This document shows positions 11,819-23,713 of a stretch of 64,000 bases of DNA, piece after piece. Position 1 is the first letter of the stretch; the number at the start of each line of letters is the position of its first letter. The notes beneath the pieces are model-generated. The model saw only the letters and a list, made by a program, of their open reading frames with translations, was not told the origin of the DNA and did not search any database. The position numbers and the translations under genes were made by a program. Source of the DNA: Leucocoprinus leucothites (Eukaryota > Basidiomycota > Agaricomycetes > Agaricales > Agaricaceae); the NCBI GenBank assembly GCA_013368445.1, contig JAACJO010000007.1:1116001-1180000 (forward strand), written 5' to 3'.

Positions 11819-12311
11819 TTTGCCTGGTATTGAAGTGACTATGGGTGTGATCCCTTATCGACTTAAGTAGGCTGAGAACCTCCGGTGTAGCCGGCACGGG
11901 GAATTTCATGTATAAAGGGGATAGAAGGCGTGATATTGGTGTAGGACAAGGGTGATAGAAGCAAGACGTCCGTTCATCACCTTCCCAGGCTCTACGTAAT
12001 ATGGCTTACTCAGTGTTCATGCCGTACCAAAGGTGGATCCCAGGGTTATCAGTGCCACTGAGCTATTGCTTCGGCATATTGTTGCCCTGCTAGCGAGGCT
12101 TATGAAAATAGAACATGTCTCAATCAAAGGCACTGTTTGGAATGTCTTGTCGAGAGGCATGACTGTGTCCTCACGGCACGGCTCGAGCGAGGGATGCTCT
12201 ACATTGGAGCGCTGACTTTTCTATGGACCATAAAGATCTAGGTGACTATCTCAACATTAACCTGAGAAAGCTCAGCCGTGCGACCACGTCTCCTCGTGCG
12301 AAGCAAAGTCA
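11819..12311. other. Spacer between epoxide hydrolase and its broken copy
   Basis: About 490 bases that hold the promoter and 5' leader of the intact hydrolase gene and probably unrecognisable remains of the duplicate's later exons. I could not align the latter part to the intact gene with confidence. Confidence 0.35.
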
Positions 12312-12626
12312 TCAGTTATGGTCGACTACTACAGTGTGTTCAATACAATCTTCGGCATCGAGGATGACGATAATAACTCTGGTGAAGTTGTATTGAAACG
12401 GGTCAATCGGCTTTGCTGTGCCACCATAACCGAGCGTGTCGGGGCGATCAGACCGTAGCCAAGTTTCTGAAGATGATTGACTTGCTTGAGCCAGTCATAG
12501 GATGGGCTTGGAAAACCATGAAACAGATTCGTAATAATCAATTTATTATCCTGAGCCGCAGAGGAGAAGTAATGGTATATGAGGCCACGAGTAATGATAG
12601 GGTCTTTGTAGTTGGGGTGAGTCCAT
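12312..12626 (-). pseudogene. Broken tandem copy of the epoxide hydrolase 5' exon
   Basis: Read on the minus strand, this segment parallels exon 1 of the downstream hydrolase: MDSP, NYKDPIITRGLIYHYFSSAA, HGFPSPSYDWLKQVNHLQKL, GYGLIAP, TLGYGGTAKPIDPFQYN, VILDAED. Reading it needs a frame change just after the ATG (near 12614) and a one-base loss near 12440 (in the Pro codon of IAP). The nucleophile elbow VVIGHDW of the intact gene has become VVVDHN followed by TGA: the catalytic Asp codon is AAC (Asn) at 12315-12317 and the Trp codon is a stop at 12312-12314. The similarity extends into the 5' leader (accggag and atcac/atccc blocks upstream). No later exons were found. It cannot encode an active enzyme. 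Confidence 0.85.
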
Positions 12627-13017
12627 CTTGACTGAGTGACTCCTGATTGGGATCATTTCTTTCTGCATTAAATAGCCTAAAGGACTGTCTCCGGTGGTGG
12701 GTGATTGTAAGGTCTTGTATCCAAAGAGAACGCATGATATTATGAAGTCAGAAGCGACTCCTAGGGTTGTGAGAACTGGGTAATATGTACAGTGAACTAC
12801 AGTGAGTTTAGGACTGGCTTCGCATGTCGAGACGATCGTCATCAGCTTGAAGCCACATCGGCGATCACCCAGTCCAATCCCTGCACGTGATGAAGGATCC
12901 GGAAAGCCGAGCTGAGTCAGCATTTGAGAAATGCACAGTGATTACGCGCGACAGCGGCAAGAGTCGGTCAGTCATCTCTCGGCTCTGCACTGAGCCCCTC
13001 CTTCCTCCACTACCTTC
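12627..13017. other. Spacer upstream of m-AAA protease gene
   Basis: Divergent spacer of about 390 bases between the pseudogene start and the AFG3-like ATG. The last 30 bases before 13018 are pyrimidine-rich (cccctccttcctccac), a common fungal 5' leader texture. No other feature is seen. Confidence 0.35.
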
Positions 13018-15551
13018 ATGTTATCGCGCTCATTACGCTCCGTTTCACTTGCTTCCTCTCGTAGACTTGCTCTCCGGCCAGCTCTTTCCTCGCGTTTTTA
13101 CGCTACCCCAACCCCAAACCCCAACCCAAATGCCGAGGACTCGCATAACGATTCGAAGGGAAAGCAGAAGCAGGATGAGTCGGGCGTAGACGCACAACAG
13201 AACGATAAGAAAACACCTACTTCAGGTCCTGCACGACCTCAAAAACCCGAACTTCCGAAGGCTTTGGAAGGTTTCTTCCAACAGTACCAACAGCAGCGCA
13301 GAAAGGGGTCATCATCGACGGAGGAAGAAGATTCGTCCGACAAGGGCAAGAAACGTGGATCCCCACCACCCCCTAACAACAATGGCTTTAGCAACAACCA
13401 GCTAGCATGGGTTGTTGCAAGTGCTGTCGCCTACATGGCATGGTCAAATTCCAGCGTCTCGTCCTCGCGAGAAATTACATGGCAGGAGTTCCGCAATGCA
13501 TTTCTCGACAAGGGGCTCGTGGAAAAGTTGACAGTGGTCAACAATCACCGAGTTCGTGTCAAATTGCATCCGAATGCCGGTAGTATGTACCCTCAGGCTG
13601 CGCTTGGTGGGGGAGAATATCATTTCTACATTGGAAGTGTCGAGGCATTCGAGCGCAAGCTCGACGAGTCTCAGAACGAGTTAGGCATTCCTAGCCATGA
13701 GCGGATACCCGTTGCCTACCACGAGGAAATTTCCACCATGAGCGCCCTCCTAAACTTCGCTCCAACTATCATCCTCCTCGGTACTCTCTACTGGTTCAGC
13801 CGCCGTGGCGCAAGTAATGCTGGTAGTGGTATTTTCAATATGGGCAAAAGCCGTGCCCGTATGTTTAACAAGGATACGGAGGTCAAGACCAAGTTCAAGG
13901 ATATTGCTGGCATGGACGAGGCAAAGGAGGAGATCATGGAGTTTGTCAAATTTTTGAAGGACCCTGCAAAATACGAGAAATTGGGTGCGAAGATCCCTCG
14001 CGGCGCGATTCTCTCTGGTCCTCCTGGAACTGGTAAAACGTTACTTGCGAAGGCCACAGCGGGCGAGGCTTCAGTCCCCTTCCTTTCCGTCTCAGGTTCC
14101 GAGTTTGTAGAAATGTTTGTTGGCGTCGGTTCGTCGCGTGTGCGCGACCTCTTCCAATCTGCCAAGAAAAATGCTCCCTGTATCATTTTCATTGACGAGA
14201 TTGATGCCATTGGCAAGTCTCGAGCCAAGGGTGGCAGCTTCGGTGGCAACGACGAGCGAGAATCAACGCTCAACCAGTTGCTTGTGGAGATGGACGGTTT
14301 TGGGACTAACGAGCACATCGTTATCCTTGCTGGAACTAACCGACCAGATGTTCTTGATCCCGCTCTTATGAGACCTGGACGGTTTGATAGACACATTGCC
14401 ATTGATCGTCCGGATGTCTCGGGACGCACGGGCATTTTCATGGTTCACCTTCGCCCACTGAAGCTAGAACTAGATCTCCAGAAGGGCTTTAACGCCTTAG
14501 CTCACAAGCTCGCTGTCCTCACCCCCGGGTTCTCAGGCGCTGACATTGCCAATGTCTGTAACGAGGCCGCTCTCCATGCGGCTCGCAAAGGGTCCGAGTC
14601 GGTCCAGTCTGTAGACTTTGATACCGCTATTGAGCGCGTCATTGTTGGTTTGGAGAAGAAGAGTCGAGTGCTTAGCCCAGAGGAGAAGAAGACTGTTGCA
14701 TACCATGAAGCCGGACATGCTATCTGTGGGTGGTTCCTGGAACATGCAGACCCTCTGTTGAAGGTCAGCATTATCCCTCGCGGTGTCGGTGCCCTTGGAT
14801 ATGCTCAGGTAAATCTCAGTCCAGCCAATTCTTGAACTCAAGACTAAAGCACACTTGTAGTATCTTCCCCCCGAGCGCTATCTCTTGTCAACACCTCAGA
14901 TGATAGACCGGATATGCATGACTCTTGGTGGTCGTGTGTCAGAAGAAATCTTCTTTGGTGCCGAAAATATCACTACAGGTGCTCAGGACGACTTGCAAAA
15001 AATCACGCGAATGGCGTTTGAAGCCTGTGCGAATTACGGCATGAACGATGTCATTGGGCCCGTCAGTTATGGTGGTGACCGTGCTGCCAAAGAGAGCTGG
15101 ACAAAGCCTTTCAGTGAGAAGACAGCAGAAATGTTGGACGCTGAGGTTCGCAAGATGATCACGTAAGTGAACAGTGGTTTAGCTATGTTCGAAAAAGATG
15201 TTGATAAACTACTGCAGAACTGCGTATGAGCGAACAAGGATTCTCCTTACTGAGCACAAGGAGGACGTTCACAAGGTTGCCCAGCTCCTACTATCGAAGG
15301 AAGTTATCACACGGTGAGTTTGAATTTGTCAGCGTCTACTTACCTACTCACCGACTTCTTACAGTGAGGACATGATCGAGACTCTTGGAAAGCGGCCATT
15401 CACCGCTAAGGATGACATGGACAAGTGGCTAGATGAGCATCGCAAAGAGGTTAAGCTACCACCACCAATGGAAGGCGAGGTTGACGACCCCCTGCCTACC
15501 CCTGCGCCGGCCCCAATTGCCAAGGCTCTAGATGACCCTCGGATGCTATGA
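13018..15551 (+). CDS. AFG3: Mitochondrial m-AAA protease (AFG3/YTA12 family, FtsH-type)
   Basis: ATP-dependent zinc metalloprotease of the mitochondrial inner membrane that degrades misfolded membrane proteins and matures MrpL32. Four exons (13018-14808, 14861-15162, 15218-15313, 15365-15551) sum to 2376 nt, 791 residues, exactly in frame. The start [20 protein letters not shown] is a basic, Ser-rich presequence. A disordered PNPNPN and [11 protein letters not shown] region follows, then TM1 near residues 127-146 and TM2 near 241-261 ([16 protein letters not shown]), flanking the intermembrane FtsH_ext domain. Walker A GPPGTGKT is near 334-341, Walker B IIFIDEID near 389, the SRH around [14 protein letters not shown], and the zinc motif HEAGH near 563-567. 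The C-terminal protease domain includes [12 protein letters not shown]. It could be either of the two fungal m-AAA paralogues. Confidence 0.93.
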
Positions 15552-15850
15552 TTATTTTTCCTCCAATTAATATTTTCGGTGCCATACTTGATTACTCTGT
15601 TGGGATAGAGGCAGTTCTCCTTTAACATGATTGCACTTATATATTCCCCTATCAAGTTTCTGTATTTTACTCACTATATAGTCGACCCCCACAATTCCTT
15701 AGCTCGCCTTTCATTCGACATCACCTGCTTTTAGATTCATGTGTAACGGGAAACGATCTATTGACCCTCTGATTTCATGTCCCAATAATGATTAGAAAGC
15801 ATTTGGATGTAGAATTCAAACTTCCGGTGGAAGCTCTGAGCATCTGAAGT
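15552..15850. other. Convergent 3' spacer
   Basis: About 300 bases between the stop codons of the m-AAA protease and the MFS gene. It is AT-rich and presumably holds both 3' untranslated regions. Confidence 0.35.
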
Positions 15851-18178
15851 TCATATCGTGTACCGAAACCCACTCCATTCATCACCCCTGTCCATCTTCG
15901 CACCTTCTACGCTCTCATATCTCCCGTTACATCCTTGGGCGTTCTTGTTGTCCGTGCCCTCAATGATTTCGTCGCGCTCTCCTCGCTCGCGTTTGAGGTT
16001 CTCCTGATGAAGAAGGTAGGCATAGAGGATACTGCTGAAAAAGCCAATCCCAATGTACGCAAGGACTATTCCATGGCCTAGCCGATACCAGGGCTGATCT
16101 TTTGCTCGATACTGCGTCGGTCAGTGTCATTGAACACTAAAAAACAGGGATAGAGCTTACGATGTTTGACGTGACAGCTCCGTTAAGATTGCCAAAGCCT
16201 ATTGCCATACCTAGAGTTACACTGCGCTTGTATGAACCCTCGACGTTGCCTGCCACCCACGCAACCGAGTTTGCTGAATGAATTAGGTCTTAGTGAAAAA
16301 ATCAGTCAAGGTACTCTTAGATAACTTACGGATGGTGGGATATATGGCTCTGCGAAGTGGGGAGACATTCAGGACTCAAATTCTAAGCTATAGGTCATCA
16401 TTAACGTACGAGATGGCAAGGTAAACGGCAAAGTACGACAGCCCGGGCGTCCTTGAACAGATTAGGATGATGTATCCAACCAATCCAATGCCGAATAAGC
16501 ACCTGGAAGCTGTCAATTGAGGTAGGAGGCCAAAAGGTCAAACACATACACGTTGACGAGGCAGCGTTTATTCAACCGATCTGCGTACACGCCAATAACA
16601 AGAGTCATCAAGCAGCCCCAGGCATATACCGGCACTGAGAGCAAGTTCGCTTTGGTGGCAGTAAACCCTATATTCCGCATTCAACAATTAGCTATGGCGA
16701 AAAGGTTAAATTGCCGGTATTTACCAAGCTGGCTGATGATAGATGGCGTGAATAACGAGAATGCATATAGCGGGCCATCGCTTTGGGAAGGGCAGTCAGA
16801 TAATACACAGGAGTTTCCTTTGTATCTAACTCACAAGCCCATGTATATCGCCACTATTGTATAGACTGGTGAGACTGCGAAGTACGTTGGGGTGAGTTGA
16901 GATAATCTTACTGGCTGCCCATGTCTTCCAGTCCTTCAAACTTCTCCACACGTACTTTAAATGGAATTTCTCCCCTGCAGCACTGAACTTATGGTCACTC
17001 TGCAGGCGGCGTACAATGAAAACCCCTGCGCGAATCGGGATTAAGTTCAGGTTGGACAGGTGGAGGACATCAATGTCATAACATACGTTCTTTTTCAGAG
17101 AGGAACTTGGCGGTATCGGGAAAATCTTGGATGATAAAGTATGATATTACACCAATGATGACAGTCGCCAGCCCTTCCAAAATAAATATCCACGCCCAAC
17201 CTGTTCAAACAACTGTGAGCCTCTCTGTCTCCAGAAGTATGATGTCCCAACTTACCAGGCCTACCCCCTATTCCATCCATATTGGCAATCGCAGCTGCGA
17301 GAAGGCCACCTTGACTCTTATGAGAATTATATTCCATATGGATCTCACCCCAGCTCACTGAAAGCTCCTGCGACAGTCGCAGAAGAGAAGAAGATGGCAA
17401 CTTTGGTACCGGTTTCTGAGCGTTTGTACCAGCTGTAGCAGCAAGGGTCAGCAACGAGATGTGCATACTTAAGAAGAACCCGAACCTTGAAATATAGAAC
17501 ACAATGCCTGGATACATGCCGGCTTCCGCAAGGCCAAGTAGGAGCCGCAATGCTAAGAATAGCCGAGAATCAATTCTTTCTTGGAGCTTGCATAGATCAG
17601 TGAATGGATCAACTCACTAATCAAACCTCCATAGTCATGAATCACTCCGTGAAGGGTCTAGGAGATGGTTCAGATGTACGTCGAGCCTTGAATTGAGGTG
17701 CAAGGGCTGACCATCACAATTCCCCAAAGTACCATCATTGTAGAGAGCCATATCGAGGGCTTCAATCTCCGTAGTAGGACATTGCTCGCAGGCTGAAGAT
17801 GACGTCAGTGTTGACTACAACAATAAAATATGCATGCGCACCTCGAAGAGTGAATATGGGAAGAAAAACAGGGTCAACGCAATGAGATATTGGTTATCGT
17901 TGATTCCCAAATCCTTTTCCATACGGTACAGCTTCCAGAATATCGTGAGCCAGTTGGTAGCAGGGCAAGTGTAGGTAACACACCTTCGCATTTCCAATAC
18001 TTCCACGGTCTAAGAAGTTGAGGAGGTACAAAAGTGAGAGCCAGGGTATGACATGCCAATCTACTCTCCGCATGAGCTTCTTCTCGTCAATACCTGAAAT
18101 ATCAACATCGGGGCGATAAACCTCCTGCGTATGATGGCCATCAGAGTCAGAGTGAGCCTCGTAGTCAACAGCAGCCAT
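15851..18178 (-). CDS. MFS transporter, anion:cation symporter family (allantoate/nicotinate permease-like)
   Basis: Predicted 12-helix proton symporter for a small organic anion (DAL5/TNA1/SEO1 relatives carry allantoate, ureidosuccinate, nicotinate or similar). ATG 18178 gives a polar N-terminus, then the family signature RRVDWHVIPWLSLLYLLNFL with DRGSIGNAK in TM1. Next come YRMEKDLGINDNQYLIALTL with FFFPYSLFEV, PASNVLLRRLKPS, and LLLGLAEAGMYPGIVFYISR, the TM4-TM5 hallmark of this family. The C-terminal tail reads LGHGIVLAYIGIGFFSSILY followed by an acidic hydrophilic tail ending FRYTI and TGA at 15851-15853. Many introns of about 50-70 nt split it. Its upstream neighbour on the same strand is the urease chaperone gene ureD, which suggests but does not prove a nitrogen-source substrate. 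Confidence 0.85.
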
Positions 18179-19205
18179 GATGTGCCAGGTAGGTTCTAGT
18201 TCGTTAGCCGGAGGGAATGAAGCGAACTGCTAATCACCAGCCAAGTACTTATAGAACAGGCACCCCCGCGTCGGTGCGTCCGGGTTTAGAATGTAATCTT
18301 TCCACGCGCAGGTTAGTAAAAGGCGGCTCTAAGTTTGAAAAGGAAGGGTATTAAATTTCAGGTCATAAGGTACTTAAGGGGATGAAGAACTCAACAGATT
18401 CTTTGATCAAGTTAATAGCTTATGCATCGTTTGGGGCAACTGAACGGAGAAGTCCAGTCTCAAACGGGCGCATATCGGATAGTGAAACTCATAAGGTGTG
18501 TTGTCAGTCCCCGCGCCTGTGCGACCCCAGTGAGTGGCCCGACTCTCTGGGTGCGTATCCGGGAATTTTTGGCGATAAGCAAGAGCCCTTTTGTTCCGAT
18601 GCCCCCGCATCGAGCTCTGTCAGATTAGATATGTTGTCAGCGTGACCACAAGCCACCAGAAAAGAAGCGGTTGGTCGTATGATGCATGCCAGCGTCAATG
18701 TTATGGGTTCCCAGAGCCAACACGCACATCTAAGCCTGCGCGGTTTAGCCGGTCGATAGGCCTCGGCGAGTCGCAAACCTAAATCGCATTGGTGCATCCC
18801 AATTGGTCGGAATCGACATTCTACAGTGCAAGAATCTCAGTATATCCCATACGCCTTTCAACAATGTTAGATATTGTTTCTGGCACCATTACACAGCTAT
18901 TCGAGCGATAGTCCGAGATCGGTCGGTCAACGCACTGGCGATGTATCAATAGCACACAAGGGACGCAGTGCGAACATTGCAACAATAATACGACTGGGCA
19001 TCTGTCGTTAGAGAAGCATCGACGAGTTATCACCCTTTCAGAGTCTTCATAACTTTAAGCACCCCCGGAAACAACGCGGGACTCACATCCCAACCAAATC
19101 AAGTCGGAAGCAGAGTCAATCAGAGAGTTCATCCTCGGAGTTCGGGAGATAGGCAGTGATAGTTGAAACGAGTCAAGGTGCAGTTCAAAGATTTGTTGAT
19201 TTGAG
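18179..19205. other. 1.0 kb spacer between ACS-family transporter and ureD
   Basis: Holds the transporter promoter and the ureD 3' region. Several open frames (for example minus 18504-18797) overlap one another on both strands and show no family motif or splice structure. No repeats or RNA genes were recognised. Confidence 0.4.
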
Positions 19206-20264
19206 TTACCGAAAAGCTCTGCAATAGACATCCACACCCACGACTTCCTCAATGCCCTTTAGTCCCTCTTTCAACCACCTCTTCACCTGCTCTGTCTCCT
19301 TCCCTGCTACCCTCACAACAGCCCCTGCCCCCGCGACTCCCTCTGCACCGGGAATACCAATGGGGCTGAACGACCATATCAAATCCTCAGGCACTCTCCT
19401 TTTGAACACCGTGATGGCCTCGAATGTCGCCTTAAGATTCTCGATGATGCCCTGTACCTGGGTGCCGTAGAGCATCACCATAGCGTAGCATGAATACGGT
19501 GAAAGTCTCTCCCCGAGCGTTCGTTTGGGCAGCGGTCCCAGGCTCACGCCATTGAGTCGATCCTCATCAGCTTCCAGGAGCATAATGTCCCTTGCCCATC
19601 TTTTCTCACCAATGTGAACTTCATTTTCGGAGTAGTACCTGGTGAACGCCCAATCTTCGTCGAGTGCCTTTCTTCCGGACGTCAACCAATCGAGTATCAC
19701 TACTGATGCATCAGATGCTACGTGGAATGTTTGGATTTGGTTGTAGGATGCAGAACGGAAACATGTTACTGGGTCTGGAAGGAGGAACAGGCAGGATTTG
19801 GGATGTACGATGTAACGTATCGTTTGTGTTGTTAGTGAATCGTCTGAGGGTGCTGGTGCAGATGTAAATTCTGTAGCTCGAATAGAAGCTAGCCGTTGCC
19901 CAGGCCTCGTCTTGAAAACCTTTGTGGACCCCTGGAAGCAGCCTAGTCTCAATATCTATAAATCATAAGAAGTCTAACTTCTTGCCTGGGATAATACCAA
20001 GAGTTTGCTTCCGTCCTTCAGCTCCACGTCCAAGTCTACTCGATCACCGGCAACCAACCCACCACCATATGATAGTAGATAGACAATTGCAACCCCTGGC
20101 TCATACACTTGTGGCGATAGTAGCTTCAGTGGATAGGCGCCAGAAAGCTCCTCAAAAATTGCCTTGGTGCTATGGACCCCAAGTGTAATTCGACCCCCAC
20201 CAACCGCGACTTTTTTGATTTCGGAAGACGACAGCGCTGATACCGACGGTAGCACCGAGGCCAT
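19206..20264 (-). CDS. ureD: Urease accessory protein UreD (UreH)
   Basis: Scaffold chaperone that, with UreF and UreG, delivers nickel to apo-urease in the cytosol. ATG 20264 begins MASVLPSVSALSSSEIKKVA. Family motifs follow: GGGRITLGVHSTKAIFEEL, YPLKLLSPQ, VYLLSYGGGLVAGDRVDLDV (the UreD SYGGG-x-x-xGD signature), then after one intron GSTKVFKTRPGQ, HPKSCLFLLPDPVTCFRSAS, GEKRWARDIMLLE, SPYSCYAMVMLYG and ERLSPY, ending at 19206. The single intron (19932-19985, 54 nt) begins GCAAGA after CAG and ends CAG. It is a GC-AG intron, needed to join LLVLSQ to GSTKVFK; no GT donor gives this junction. Length of about 334 residues fits fungal UreD. Its closest neighbour is an allantoate-permease-like gene. 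Confidence 0.92.
19932..19985 (-). other. GC-AG intron in ureD
   Basis: 54-nt intron whose donor reads CAG|GCAAGA and acceptor TTCCAG. The strong match of the donor to the GC-intron consensus and the exact restoration of the UreD SQ-GSTK motif support it. Confidence 0.82.
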
Positions 20265-20915
20265 CGATTGACAAACGTGGAATCGAAAGACGAGTGTTCT
20301 TATCGCGGCTTCATTGTGTCAAGGTTATCTCTCCGAAGTTGTGATGGCGAAATATTTACCCTATGTATATCCCGCCGAACTCTTTTCGGGGATCTTGAGT
20401 GTAGTTAATGAAACCGGAATGTGCATATTCCATCAATAGTATGAAACAAGTCCCTTGACTAAATTGCATACAATAGGAAGAGTAGAAAAGCTACAACTTC
20501 AGTTACTTCTTACGGTGACAGTCGCTATTACTATTAAAAGCGAGGCAAGACAGCGTCAAAAAAAGAAAAGAAAATATTAGACGGGCGAAGGAAAAAGAAG
20601 AGGGTGGGGGTATGAGGGATGCACTAAATAAACAAAACAAGGTACCATTGAGAAGAAGTTCGAAATTAACTAGAGGGAATGTTAATAAGCCTAGGAGCTC
20701 TGAAAAACTGGAGAGGAGGAATTGTGCAATAAAGCGTCAGATAAATATGGTATGAGGATGTCGAAGGTCTGCTATGTCACAATGGATGGGGGAAAGGAGT
20801 GTGCGTGTGGCTGAGAAGAGAACTAGAAAGGAAGAGGTAAAAAGAGGGCTGAGAGAAAATGAGAAAGGTCGAGAGACAGATAGGGTAAGAGTATGGGGTA
20901 GAACTATTGCAAAGA
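20265..20915. other. Spacer between ureD and the BYR4-like gene
   Basis: About 650 bases on which the ureD promoter and the 3' region of the BYR4-like gene must lie. It contains purine-rich runs (around 20560-20610 and 20820-20880). No gene was recognised. Confidence 0.35.
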
Positions 20916-23713
20916 TCAATACCGGCGCGTGGCAAGCGCACGGATTTCATAGAGGTGCGATCGGTCAAGCTCAGAGAAAACATCATATCTCGACAAGGCT
21001 GACCGCCAGCCTTTCATCTCCTGGCGATGCCGCTCCTCTGCAGCTCTGCAAGCATCCACAAAGGCATCATCAATATCACAAACGACCAGGGACGCTCTCG
21101 AGCCCCTGTCACTTTCAGAGTCAGAGATGACTTGAGAGAGACTCCTTGCGGGGCTCGCAGGCTCCAGGCGCCCTTCTGATGTAGCGGTGGTTGTCGTGTT
21201 TGCACTTCCTGCTTCGGAAGGCGCGCGTTGTATGTTGGCACGGATTGTTCCACTTTTGGAACCCCAATCGTTCTCGTTCTCGTCATCCGCGAGGTTGGCG
21301 AAAACGTCGGGCTCCTCTTCTTCTGGGGGTAACGCTGATACCCAACACATACGCTGGGGATCAAATATCATGTTGCCAACTCTTCGTGCGCCAGATGCAA
21401 AAGATCCAACTGGTGATCCTATTGAGGATCCAGTCAGGTGTGTAATGAGAGCAGGTCTCGTGGACGTTGCAATAGCTGCGTCAAAGTCTTTCAGAACCTG
21501 ATCGTTGCCTTCCCACCGGAGGGTTTGGGGATTCCATTTCATATCACCGATAACTGAAATGTAATGAGTATGATGCGCATATTCATGTAGCCTTAAGCTT
21601 ACCCTTGGGTGCACCGATACCGCCAAGGTTCCTGATCAGGGTCGGTTTTCTCTTTGCTTGGCTGAAAGGTGAGCCAGCCTTTTTCTTCTTTGGAAGTGGT
21701 TCAGGAGACACAGTAACCTTGGATGTGAAGTCAATGCGAGTGTTCGTCCGTCGAAGCGTGTTGGTTGCCGGGGCTAGTGCAGCAGTATCTATCAGAGGAA
21801 AAGTGTCTTTAATCAGCCCACAATCGAAAGATCAAAAGCAGGAATAACTAACCATTGCTTATGGACTCGGCGCGTTTTTTCCTTCGTATTGTGCCTTTGC
21901 TATCAGTTCCTGTTACAGGCGCGGATGGAGGCGAGGAAGTTGACTTTGATGGATAAGAGGCGCCTGGTATTCGGTTACCGTAGCCTTTGGGAGTAACACG
22001 ATACCGGGTCTCCTTGTCGCGATCTGTTGGAAGATCGTCGAAACCATCAAGCTCGGTACCGTCTCCATATGTTTTCTGCCGTTTTGGGCGTTTAAGAATT
22101 TTGGGCGCTGGTGGCGTTATTGGAGCAGGAGGCGGGGTCTTGGATGGTAGAGGAGCCTTGGATATCCGGGAACTCGAACGTCGAAGTGACAAGCTTGATG
22201 GAGGTCTTGGAGGTGGAGGTAGAGGAGGTACATCCTTGGAGACTGGGGAAGGGGCGGCAGAAGATCCGGAAAACACTTGCGAAAGTGAAGGTCGCGACTT
22301 TGATTTCATCTGGGTTGGCATTGTAAGGCGAAGGGCCGCGGAATTAGATGAGGGGGTATGGGGACGAGTTGGGGGAACAGCATATTCGTTTTGTCGCGGG
22401 CTCGAGTTCTTCTGAGCTTTGGCAATAGAGGAAGCTGTGGGTACTTCGTATCGAGCACGAGTCTTCGATGATCCAGCGGGCGGCTCTGGGGCATTGGCGT
22501 GGCTCATTTCCATCAGAGAGGATAATGATGCCTTGCGAGTGAGCTTGCGCGAGGCTGGCGGTGTGGGTGGCTTTAAGCCATTATGTGACTTCTGACCCCG
22601 TAGACTGCCCGGCTTGGGCACCAGAAGTGCGGAGGATGGTGAAGGGGACGGGTTGTTGACCCCGAAAGAGCTGAAGCTAGACTGGCTCCGTGGCGGTGGA
22701 TGTAGTGGAGGAGATGGGGATAGTCGAAGCTTTTGGAGCTGACGCACAGACGATGGGGGTGGACCTGACGGTGATTTAGCCCTCTCACTTTTAATCCTTG
22801 AGGGTGGGCGTAACGAAGCCGAGGGTGGTCGCTGTGGAGGAGCACTATAGCTACGGTCGAAATGGCGGCGTGGCCGCTGGTTCTGTGCGTTCTGGAGTAA
22901 CCGACTTGGGCTGAGATCAGCATCGTCGTCAAGAATCAAGCCCGACTCAAAATCATCTTCCGGGTCAGGGCTGGCCATTTTGACATGCTGTGTCATATAA
23001 GAGGCCTTTTTCTTCAACTCAAGAATTTTGTTGAGTTGCCTACTGCCGCTGCCAGACTCGAAAATGGCAGGAGGAATGACAAGGCCATCAAGGTCGTCTT
23101 GTTCATCGTCGTCTTCAGTCTCGGTTTCTGGTAGCGACACAGAGGATACTGAGTTTGAAGAAGGCGAAACGTCCGCGAACCCGAGCGTCGAATAAGCATC
23201 AGAGGATTGCGAAGACGAAGTTTGATCTCTGTCGCCCCATTCCAAAGAGTTCTTTGAAGAACGATGGTGAAGAGAGAGAGGAGCAAGAGAAAGCTGAGTT
23301 AGATCCGAAGGCAAAGCAAAGCCATCTTCAAAGTCGTCTTCAATAGCTTCCGAAGCTGATGTACTCTGCGCCGATGCTTTCAGAGTATCAAGGGCTTTGA
23401 TCGTAGACACGCCCTCATCGTCTTCTTCCTCTCCTCCTGAGGAAGCAATGGGCGGTCGGATGGTGAACATGGACGATCCCTGGGATTGCGACGTGAGTGA
23501 GGATGCGAGTTCTGATCGAGCGGTGATTCCAGCAATGACTGCCTGTGCTTTGGCACCACCAGTCTGCCCCAAGTCCATTTCGACGTCCCAGTCTTCATTG
23601 TCGTCGTCTTTGTCAGATGGAGCAGTTATGGGGGCACCGTCGGGTAAATCAAAGTCTGCGTCTGGCCACTCCTCGCGTGAGATGACGAGGGTGGGCGCAG
23701 GTATGGTGGGCAT
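20916..23713 (-). CDS. BYR4: BYR4/BFA1-like subunit of the two-component GAP controlling septation
   Basis: Scaffold partner of the TBC GAP (Cdc16/Bub2) that keeps the GTPase Spg1/Tem1 off at the spindle pole body, restraining septation or mitotic exit. Start MPTIPAPTLVISREEWPDAD with the acidic DDDNEDWDVEMDLGQ motif, then a long disordered Ser/Pro/Arg-rich middle to about residue 620. After introns near 21790-21847 and 21555-21605 come KRKPTLIRNLGGIGAPKG, IGDMKWNPQTLRWEGND, VGNMIFDPQRMCWVS and DIDDAFVDACRAAEERH, ending at 20916. The PTLIRNL and the repeated GDM/GNM-x-(W/F)-(N/D)PQ-x-x-RW motifs are characteristic of Byr4-type proteins. The middle is low complexity, so only the two ends carry the family assignment. 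Confidence 0.82.

Noticed and set aside
13108..13135. Telomere-like ccccaacccc repeat
   Set aside because: It is in frame inside the m-AAA protease and encodes a short Pro-Asn linker after the presequence.
13788..14441. 217-codon antisense frame inside the m-AAA protease gene
   Set aside because: Shadow of a highly biased coding exon; the sense frame carries all AAA motifs.
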